This document shows positions 57,970-64,000 of a stretch of 64,000 nt of DNA, one piece after another; the first letter of the stretch is position 1; each line of letters opens with the position of its first letter. The stretch spans positions 1 to 64,000 of the forward strand of contig NZ_JBHUIY010000019.1 in assembly GCF_042683125.1 (NCBI RefSeq). The letters are read 5' to 3'. The translations under genes and the position numbers were made by a program. The stretch comes from Phaeospirillum tilakii (GTDB lineage Bacteria; Pseudomonadota; Alphaproteobacteria; Rhodospirillales; Magnetospirillaceae). Below the pieces are notes generated by a model. It was not told the origin of the DNA and made no database searches. It was given only the letters and a program-made list of their open reading frames with translations.

Positions 57970-60545
57970 GATTTGGCCTTCCCCAGCAGATGGCACAGCG
58001 CCGGCAGCACCACGAAGGTCGCCAGCACCGACAGCGCCAACGAAACGAACAGCAGCAGACCCATCGAGGCGGTGCCGAGATGCGGCGACACCGCGAGACT
58101 GCCGAACGCCGAGCCGGTGGTCAGCGCGCTGAACAGCACCGCCCGGGTGGTCGGGGTCTGCAACGGCTCGGTCACCCCGTTGCGCCAGTTGACGACAAAA
58201 TAGATGTTGAAGGCGACGCCGATGCCCAGCAGCAGCGGCAGGGCGATGATGTTGGCGAAATTGATCGCCAGCCCGAAGGTCCAACAGACGATCACCGTCG
58301 CCAGCGCCCCGATCAGCAGCGGCGCCAGCACCAGCAGGGTGTCGAGCAGCCGGCGCAGCATCACCGCCAGCATCAGCCCGATGCCCACCAGCGCGGCCAA
58401 GGCGGCGATGGCGAAGGCATGCACCACCACCCGGCCCGACAGCTCCATCGAGATCGGCGAGCCGGCGGCGTCGGGGGCCAGCGCGGTGATGGCATCGACG
58501 AAGCGGGCGCGGGCGCCGGCATCGGCCATGTTCTCGCGCGGCACGGCCTGGACCCGGGCGCGGCCGTCGGGGGTCAGCCAGTTGCGGGTCAGGTCGGCCG
58601 GCAGGGTTTCGAGCGTCAGCGGCCGCACCTCGACCAGACTGGCGCGCAGGCCGACGATCAGCCCGGACAGGCCGGCGGCGGTGGCGTGATCGAACGCCCG
58701 CACCTTGTCGGGACCGGCCGCCGCCACCGCGTCGAGATGGGCGGCGAGGTCGCGGGCAAGCTGGTCGCCCGGCAGCACCGCCTCAAGCTGGCGGGCCAGC
58801 GCGACCATCGCCTGGGCGGTGGCGGCGGCGTCGGGCGGCGGCAGCACCTGGGCCGGATCGAGGGTCGGCCCCAGCACCTGGGCCATGTCGGCCAGGATCG
58901 GCAGGGTCTGGTCCTGGTCGGGCGGCAGGAAGCTTTCCAGCGTCATGGTGCGGCGGACGCCGGGCAGGGCGTCGAGCCGTTCGGCCAAGGCGTGGGCCTG
59001 GCCCAGGCTGGGGGCGAGGATCTCGACCGCATAGACCCCGGATTCGGGATCGCGGGCGAGGTCCTGGAAGGTCGCCACCGCCTCGGCCTTGGGATTCTGG
59101 AGGTGAAGCGGGTCGAAATCGAGCGGCAGCGCCGGCAGCAGCGCCGCGCCGGTCGCCGCGATCAGGCCGGCGCCCCACACCACCGGACGGGCGCGGCGGG
59201 CGAGGAAGCGGTCGGCGGCGGCCAGCTTCAGCCCGACCGGCTCGGGCTCGGACGGCGGCTTGATCAGCGCCAGCAGCGCCGGCAGCAGGGTGAAATCGAC
59301 CACCAGCGCGATCACCATCCCGCCGCCGGCGATCAGGCCGAGCTGGGAGACGCCGGTATAGGCGGTGGGCAGGAAGGAGAGGAAGCCGACCGCCGTCGCC
59401 AGCGCCGCCAGCGACAGCGGCGCCGCCATCAGCCCGGCGGCCGAGCGGACCGCCGGAGCGGCGTCGGTCAGACGGTACCGCTCGTTGCGGAACGAGATGA
59501 CGAACTGGATGGCGAAATCGACCGCGATGCCGACGAACATCACCGCGAAGGCGACCGAGATCGGATTGAGGCTGCCGACGGTGGCGGCGGCGAAGGCGGC
59601 GGTGGCGACCAGCCCGACCGCGAGGCTGATCATGATCGCCGCCACCACCCGGAACGACCGCACGCCCCAGAACAGCAGCACCAGCACCGCCAGCAGCGAC
59701 AGCGGCGCCGACAGGCCGACCCCTTCGGTGACGGTGGCGAAATTGGCGTCGGTCAGCGCCACCGAGCCGGTCAGGCGCAGGCGGTAGCCCTGGTCGGGGG
59801 TGACCCCGGCGGCGGCGGCGGCGGCATGGATCGCGGCGGTGCCGGCGGCGCCGCTTTGGAGTTCGGCATGGTCGAGCCGGACCTGGACCAGCAGCACCCG
59901 GCTGGGGGTGTCGCGCCCGGGGCCGGCGGCGGCGAGGCTCTGCCAGTCGGCCGGCTCGGCGGCGCGGCCCTCGGCCAGCGCACCGGCGGCGCGGTCGAGC
60001 CGTTGCAGCAGCGGTTCGACCTCCTCGGCCGCCGCCTGATGGCGGGCGACGCCCTCGAGGATCATCTGGGTGGCGCCGACCAGCCCGCGCAGCGACGGAT
60101 CGCGCGCCACGGTGCCGAGCAGCGGCTGGGCCGCCATCAGCCGGTCGGACAGCGCCGACAGCTCGGTCGGCGACAGGAACATCAGGCCGTAGCGGCGGAA
60201 GAACACTTCCTCGGCCGGGCGGGACACCGAGCGGATCGCCGGATCATGGCGGGCCTCCAGCGCGGCGGCCAGCCGTTCGACCCCTTCCTCCGCCGCCTCG
60301 GGGGTGGCTGCGTCGAGCACCACCACCAGCCGGTCGAGGGTGTGGGGGAAGGCGGCATCGATCGTCGCCTCGGCCTGGCGGAACGGCAGATCGCCGGCGA
60401 TCAGCTTGGATTCGTCGGTGTCGAGGGAGAGATGGGTGGCGGCGTAATAGCCGAGCCCGGCCGTCGCCAGCAGGGCGACCGTCACCACCGCCCAGGCATG
60501 ACGCCAGCACCAATCCACCAGGAAGACCGCGAGACGCCGGGCCAT
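57966..60545 (-). CDS. hpnN: Hopanoid transporter HpnN (RND family)
   Basis: 859 aa from ATG 60545. RND permease fold: N-terminal helix AWAVVTVALLATAGLGYYA, periplasmic loops, a block of helices near 270-430 with SVAFAVMFVGIAVDFAIQFV, and a second block near 710-855 with NIIALPLLLGIGVAFNIYFV. HpnN moves hopanoids to the outer membrane in Rhodopseudomonas. It is the first gene of the hpn operon. Its promoter shares the 60546-60734 interval with the opposite-strand cobalamin riboswitch. Confidence 0.92.
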   Translation of the reverse strand: MARRLAVFLVDWCWRHAWAVVTVALLATAGLGYYAATHLSLDTDESKLIAGDLPFRQAEATIDAAFPHTLDRLVVVLDAATPEAAEEGVERLAAALEARHDPAIRSVSRPAEEVFFRRYGLMFLSPTELSALSDRLMAAQPLLGTVARDPSLRGLVGATQMILEGVARHQAAAEEVEPLLQRLDRAAGALAEGRAAEPADWQSLAAAGPGRDTPSRVLLVQVRLDHAELQSGAAGTAAIHAAAAAAGVTPDQGYRLRLTGSVALTDANFATVTEGVGLSAPLSLLAVLVLLFWGVRSFRVVAAIMISLAVGLVATAAFAAATVGSLNPISVAFAVMFVGIAVDFAIQFVISFRNERYRLTDAAPAVRSAAGLMAAPLSLAALATAVGFLSFLPTAYTGVSQLGLIAGGGMVIALVVDFTLLPALLALIKPPSEPEPVGLKLAAADRFLARRARPVVWGAGLIAATGAALLPALPLDFDPLHLQNPKAEAVATFQDLARDPESGVYAVEILAPSLGQAHALAERLDALPGVRRTMTLESFLPPDQDQTLPILADMAQVLGPTLDPAQVLPPPDAAATAQAMVALARQLEAVLPGDQLARDLAAHLDAVAAAGPDKVRAFDHATAAGLSGLIVGLRASLVEVRPLTLETLPADLTRNWLTPDGRARVQAVPRENMADAGARARFVDAITALAPDAAGSPISMELSGRVVVHAFAIAALAALVGIGLMLAVMLRRLLDTLLVLAPLLIGALATVIVCWTFGLAINFANIIALPLLLGIGVAFNIYFVVNWRNGVTEPLQTPTTRAVLFSALTTGSAFGSLAVSPHLGTASMGLLLFVSLALSVLATFVVLPALCHLLGKAKS

Positions 60546-60734
60546 GATCTTGTCCAGTCCTGAACTGTTCCTTGGAAAAACGAAACGCGCCCTGCGGCGC
60601 GAGCGGGACTGTGCCCCGGAACGACCCCACAGGGCAAGGGGATGATCGCGCCCCTCCCATGCGTCGCTTTCGGCCCTGCCGGACGGGGCGCCGCCGGGCT
60701 TGACGCCCCCCGCCCCGCTGGCGTAAACGGGCTC

Positions 60735-60893
60735 AGTCCAACATCCCGGAACACGGTGCAACTCCGTGGCGGTCCCGCCGCTGTAATCGGGGACACGGAC
60801 CACTGGGGCGGAAAACGCCCGGCCACTGGCGGCCAACCGCCGGGAAGGCGTGGTGCCGTGGCTGATCCGAGAGCCAGAAGACCTGTTGGGCCT
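60735..60893 (+). promoter_or_regulatory. Cobalamin (B12) riboswitch
   Basis: Conserved elements of the AdoCbl class: CGGTGCAACTCCGTGGCGGT and CCGCCGCTGTAA (60754-60786), internal CACTGG motifs (60801 and 60824), GGGAAGGCG (60842) and the B12 box GAGCCAGAAGACCTG (60871-60885). In cells, binding of adenosylcobalamin normally turns expression off. The first downstream genes are the peptide and radical SAM genes; none is a B12 biosynthesis or transport gene, which is unusual for this riboswitch. Confidence 0.93.
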
Positions 60894-60995
60894 CATCAAG
60901 AGTCTCGGGGCGGAATCCGATGGAAAAGGGTTTCGGCAAAGGGTCCGTCATGGCCCGGCGCCGTCGCCCCGACCAACGTGGAGTCCGTGAAGGCC

Positions 60996-61115
60996 ATGAC
61001 CAGAACCGATCAGAAGACCACCCGTCCGGCGGTGATCGCCAGCCGCAAGAGCTGCGACGCCGAAGGCACCGGCCTGTCCCATTACGTGCTGATGGACAAG
61101 CAGGTGAAGCGTTGA
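60996..61115 (+). CDS. cbpA: CbpA-like modified-peptide precursor
   Basis: 39 aa from ATG 60996, about 100 bp after the riboswitch. The basic, polar N-terminal part (TRTDQKTTRPAVIASRK) could be the leader, followed by a core SCDAEGTGLSHYVLM with the only Cys (Cys20), then DKQVKR. Stop codon overlaps the TTG start of the radical SAM gene. The size, position and partner match the CbpA type of predicted ribosomal peptide paired with CbpB radical SAM proteins and B12 riboswitches. GTG codons at 60978 or 60987 are alternative starts. Modification site and function are unknown. Confidence 0.75.
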   Translation: MTRTDQKTTRPAVIASRKSCDAEGTGLSHYVLMDKQVKR

Positions 61116-62506
61116 GCCTCGTCACCGAGGTGAAGGGGGGAGCGGCGGGGGCCGCTCTTCCCGACGGGCTGGACTGGTTCGACATCGGCCATCCCGACTA
61201 CACCGCGCTGATCGACGCCGACACCGCCTTCTGGTCGCTGGTGCGCAAGGACCAGACCGGGGCGGTGATCGAGGACGGCGCCCTGCTGGCGCAGTGGCAC
61301 GCCAAGCGCGATTCGTTCGCCCAGGAAATGGACATGCTGCGCTTCCATCTGAAGCCGTCGGCGGTCTATTTCAATCCGACCGAACGCTGCAACCTCGATT
61401 GCGCCTATTGCTACATTCCGGGCGAGATGCGCAAGGGCGGCCAGCAGATGAGCAAGGAGACCCTGCTCGACGCGATGGCCCGGCTCGACGCCTATTTCAG
61501 CCGCACCCTGCCGCCCGACCGCAAGCCGCAGATCATCTTCCACGGCGCCGAGCCGATGCTGGCGCGCGAGGCGATGTTCGCCGCGATCGAGCAGTACCGC
61601 GACCGCTTCCGCTTCGGGGTGCAGACCAACGCCACCCTGCTCGACGACGAGGCGGTGGCGTTCCTGACCGGCCAGGGCTGCGGCATCGGCCTGTCGCTCG
61701 ACGCCCCGGTGCAGGATGTCGCCGACCTGTCGCGCAAGCGCTGGAACGGCGACAGCGTGTTCGATTCGACCCTGCGGGCGATCGACCGGCTGCGCGGCTA
61801 TCCCGGCTTCAACGTGATCTGCACGATGAACCGCCAGAACGTCGATCAGCTGACCGCGATGGTCGAGTTCCTCCACGCCCGCGAAGTGCCGGCCTGCATG
61901 CTGAACTTCGTCCGCTGCACCCAGCAGGGCGGCAGGGATTCGTGGGTCGAGGACGCGGTGGTGGCCAAGGCCTTCACCGCCGCGCTCGACCGCACCCATC
62001 AGCTCTACCGCGAGACCGGCCGCAAGCTGGTGGTGGCGAACTTCGCCAACATCCTGATCTCGATCCTGGCCCCCACCGCGCGGCGGCTGATGTGCGACAT
62101 CTCCCCCTGCGGCGGCGGGCGCAGCTTCTTCGCCCTGGTCCCCGACGGCACCCTGTTCCCGTGCAGCGAGTTCATCGGCCTGCCCGAGTTCGCCGGCGGC
62201 AACCTGTTCCAGGACCGGATCGAGGACGTGCTGGAGACCGCGCCGTTCAAGAAGGTGTCCGAGCGCAAGGTCGAGGACATCGCCAAGTGCGCGATCTGTC
62301 CGGTGCGCCATTTCTGCGGCTCGCCCTGTCCGGCCGAGGCGCACGAGGCCAATGGCGGCATGAACCAGATCGGCGCCTATTGCGACGCCTATCTGGAACA
62401 GGCCCGCTACGCCTTCCGCCTGATCGCCGACGGCATCGAGGGCGATTACCTGTGGGATGGCTGGGACGAAGGGACCGAAACCACCTTCGCCTTTGGCGCC
62501 TGTTGA
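61112..62506 (+). CDS. cbpB: CbpB-like peptide-modifying radical SAM/SPASM enzyme
   Basis: 464 aa if TTG 61112 is used (GTG 61130 is an alternative). An N-terminal region (about 1-80) could bind the peptide leader. The radical SAM core starts with CNLDCAYCY (Cys93, Cys97, Cys100), followed by GAEPML and QTNATLLDDEAVAFL. The C-terminal part is a SPASM-type domain with many Cys (LMCDISPCGGGRSF, FPCSEF, AKCAICPVRHFCGSPCP, YCDAY) for additional iron-sulfur clusters. Such enzymes install thioether or carbon-carbon links on short peptides. It overlaps the precursor gene, so the pair is co-translated under B12 control. Confidence 0.88.
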   Translation: MSLVTEVKGGAAGAALPDGLDWFDIGHPDYTALIDADTAFWSLVRKDQTGAVIEDGALLAQWHAKRDSFAQEMDMLRFHLKPSAVYFNPTERCNLDCAYCYIPGEMRKGGQQMSKETLLDAMARLDAYFSRTLPPDRKPQIIFHGAEPMLAREAMFAAIEQYRDRFRFGVQTNATLLDDEAVAFLTGQGCGIGLSLDAPVQDVADLSRKRWNGDSVFDSTLRAIDRLRGYPGFNVICTMNRQNVDQLTAMVEFLHAREVPACMLNFVRCTQQGGRDSWVEDAVVAKAFTAALDRTHQLYRETGRKLVVANFANILISILAPTARRLMCDISPCGGGRSFFALVPDGTLFPCSEFIGLPEFAGGNLFQDRIEDVLETAPFKKVSERKVEDIAKCAICPVRHFCGSPCPAEAHEANGGMNQIGAYCDAYLEQARYAFRLIADGIEGDYLWDGWDEGTETTFAFGAC

Positions 62507-62583
62507 CGCCGGCTCCGCCGCCCGGGATCCCCCCGGGCGGCGGAAGCCACCCGACGGGGTAGGCAAGACCCGGCAAAGCGGCT

Positions 62584-63366
62584 ATGCTGACCGCCTCAGC
62601 CCTGGTCCCGGCGCCGATGCCCCCTCCCCCCGTTTTTCCTCCCGATCCCGGCGGCAGTTTCGAATACCGCCTGCAACGCACCCCGGTCGGCGTGGTGGTG
62701 CTCGATGCCGAACGGCGGATCCTGTCGGCCAACCCGCTGGCGCGCCAGTTGCTCGGCCGCGACCGCACGCTGCCGTTCGGGCGCGACATCCTCGACCTGC
62801 ATCCCCCGGCGGCGCGGCCCAAGGTGGCGTGGCTGATCGAGTGCGCCCGCGATTCGGCCGAGGGCGCCGCCGCGCTGGTGGTCACCACCCCGATCGGCAG
62901 TCTGGTCGCCAAGGTCACCCGGCTGCAAACCGGCCCCGAGCCCGGCCAGATCGGCTATTGCATGATGTTCCACGCCCAGGGCGATCTGGCGATGGGACCG
63001 CCGGTCGCCACCGGCCCGCACGGCGCCCTGCTGCTGAAGCTGCCGGTGGTGCGCGGCCAGGGGGGAGTCACCAGCCTGATCGACGTCGATCAGGTGGTCT
63101 GCCTGACCGCCCAGGGCCATTACGCCGAGGCCCGCACCCTGGCCTTCGCCGCCTTCTGCCCGCGCTCGCTGGCCGACCTCGAACGCCGGCTCGACCCCGC
63201 TCTGTTCCTGCGGGTCCATCGCCGCCATCTGGTCAATCTGCGCCACATCCTCGCCACCGAACGCGACGATGGGCGGCTTTATCTGCGTCTCGCCGATCAG
63301 GCCGCCACCCGCCTGCCGGTCAGCCGCGACAAGATCGACCTGCTGCGCCGGTTGCTGGCGCTGTAA
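62584..63366 (+). CDS. PAS-LytTR transcriptional regulator, RcoM-like
   Basis: 260 aa. A PAS domain (about 25-135) precedes a LytTR DNA-binding domain (about 155-258; VVCLTAQGHYAEARTLAFAA, LFLRVHRRHLVNLRHILATE). Single-protein PAS-LytTR regulators include RcoM, the haem-based CO sensor. DILDLHPP places His73 about where RcoM's haem His lies, but no Met is seen about 30 residues on, where RcoM has its second ligand. Thus haem binding is open. It follows cbpB by 77 bp and may regulate or be co-transcribed with the peptide genes. ATG 62617 is an alternative start. Confidence 0.75.
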   Translation: MLTASALVPAPMPPPPVFPPDPGGSFEYRLQRTPVGVVVLDAERRILSANPLARQLLGRDRTLPFGRDILDLHPPAARPKVAWLIECARDSAEGAAALVVTTPIGSLVAKVTRLQTGPEPGQIGYCMMFHAQGDLAMGPPVATGPHGALLLKLPVVRGQGGVTSLIDVDQVVCLTAQGHYAEARTLAFAAFCPRSLADLERRLDPALFLRVHRRHLVNLRHILATERDDGRLYLRLADQAATRLPVSRDKIDLLRRLLAL

Positions 63367-63582
63367 GCGGGCTCCCGCCCGCGCGCCTTGCGCGCAATAC
63401 CGGAAAAATCAGCGGGCTCCCGCCCGCACCCGGCCGGGGCGATGCCCCGGACCCCCTTCTTTTTCGAAAAAAGGGGAGGTCCGGAGGCGCCGCCTCCGGG
63501 CGGGCCCGCGGGCGGCAGCCCGCGCGAGGCGTCACATTGCGCGCCATTGGCGCGCGGGGCGGCAGCCCGCACGAGACGTCAG
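63367..63582. repeat. Family A composite repeat between PAS-LytTR gene and dctA
   Basis: Has GCGGGCTCCCGCCCGC twice, GCGCGCCTTGCGCGC, GGGGCGATGCCCC, an inverted centre CCCCCTTCTTTTTCGAAAAA, GGAGGCGCCGCCTCC, GCGGGCGGCAGCCCGC and GCGCGCCATTGGCGCGC. Two convergent genes flank it. Confidence 0.75.
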
Positions 63583-64000
63583 CCCAGGGTCTTCTTCATC
63601 TGGGCCATGTCCAGTTCCTTCTCCCAGCGCGACACCACCACGGTAGCGACGCCGTTGCCGATGAAGTTGGTCAGCGCCCGGGCCTCGGACATGAAGCGGT
63701 CGATGCCGAGGATCAGGGCCAGACCGGCCACCGGCACGCTCGGCACCACCGCCAGCGTCGCCGCCAGGGTGATGAAACCGGCCCCGGTGACGCCGGACGC
63801 GCCCTTCGAGGTCAGGATCGCCACGCCGAGCAGGGTCGCCTGCTGACCGAAGGTCAGGTCGATGTCGAGCGCCTGGGCGACGAACAACGCCGCCATCGTC
63901 AGGTAGATGTTGGTGCCGTCGAGATTGAACGAATAGCCCGAGGGCACCACCAGCCCGACCACCGACTTCGAACAACCGAGCTTCTCAAGCTTGGCCATCA
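63579..64000 (-). CDS. dctA: C4-dicarboxylate/proton symporter DctA, 5' part cut by window edge
   Basis: Only the C-terminal 140 or so residues are visible; the frame runs off the right edge. PSGYSFNLDGTNIYLTMAAL, ILTSKGASGVTGAGFITLAA and GIDRFMSEARALTNFIGNGVA match DctA of the DAACS family and include the substrate-binding tip and TM8. It imports succinate, malate or fumarate. Any upstream dctBD regulators would be outside the window. Confidence 0.93.
   Translation of the reverse strand, partial: MAKLEKLGCSKSVVGLVVPSGYSFNLDGTNIYLTMAALFVAQALDIDLTFGQQATLLGVAILTSKGASGVTGAGFITLAATLAVVPSVPVAGLALILGIDRFMSEARALTNFIGNGVATVVVSRWEKELDMAQMKKTLG

Noticed and set aside
60920..61111. N-terminal extension of the radical SAM protein to ATG 60920
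   Set aside because: The extension is Arg/Gln-rich and reads through the peptide gene in another frame; the coupled start at 61112 is more plausible.

Overview
This window is very G+C-rich DNA with tightly packed genes and reads as a chromosomal segment of an alphaproteobacterium, most likely Rhodospirillales (Rhodospirillum/Phaeospirillum/Magnetospirillum type). The support is the gene content: the ethylmalonyl-CoA pathway trio (mcd, ccr, ecm), a MucR/Ros regulator, the rib-nusB-thiL-nrdR-glyA-rpiB block, hopanoid genes hpnK/hpnL/hpnN, flagellar fliO/fliP, and ubiT-ubiU-ubiV for oxygen-independent ubiquinone synthesis. I cannot name the species. I saw no rRNA, tRNA, CRISPR array, prophage or insertion-sequence transposase.

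Layout. 1-3.5 kb: a truncated PAP2 phosphatase divergent from an exopolysaccharide group (Wzz/GumC-like chain-length protein, DUF6492 glycosyltransferase-like protein, small secreted protein). 3.6-11.5 kb: one long minus-strand housekeeping run in transcription order rpiB, glyA, nrdR, ribD, ribE, ribBA, ribH, nusB, thiL and a FliL-like protein. 11.8-15.4 kb: a MucR-like regulator, DUF6898 and DUF815 proteins, and azoR divergent from a LysR regulator. 15.7-21 kb: mcd and ccr divergent from ecm. 21-25.1 kb: an LsrF-like aldolase, trpF, rpsT and dnaA. 25.4-27 kb: an overlapping flagellar export operon (FlhB-C-like, unknown, fliO, fliP). 27.4-34 kb: a large MscS channel, a CDF transporter, a Ser/Thr/Ala-rich protein, and a degenerate HD-GYP response regulator divergent from a PilZ protein. 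34-43.6 kb: tgt/queA, cobD, a small cytochrome c, thioredoxin, an SMR pump, and two convergent TPR-glycosyltransferase-like paralogues. 43.7-49.2 kb: secA divergent from ubiTUV. 49.5-53 kb: a PqiA-PqiA-PqiB-PqiC envelope lipid-transport operon. 53-56 kb: radC, a PadR-like regulator, an ELM1-family protein and a lone Lrp/RAM domain. 56-60.5 kb: hpnN-hpnK-hpnL. 60.7-63.4 kb: a cobalamin riboswitch, a 39-residue peptide gene and its radical SAM/SPASM enzyme (CbpA/CbpB type), then a PAS-LytTR regulator resembling RcoM. The right edge cuts a dctA-type transporter.

Themes. Vitamin B12 recurs: the riboswitch controls the peptide system, cobD makes the cofactor and ecm uses it. Envelope biology is also prominent: hopanoid transport, PqiABC, MscS, polysaccharide genes, SecA. 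UbiTUV argues for a facultative anaerobe. The most interesting system is the B12-riboswitch-controlled ribosomal-peptide locus. A second unexplained signal is a mosaic family of hairpin-rich intergenic repeats found in at least a dozen gaps.
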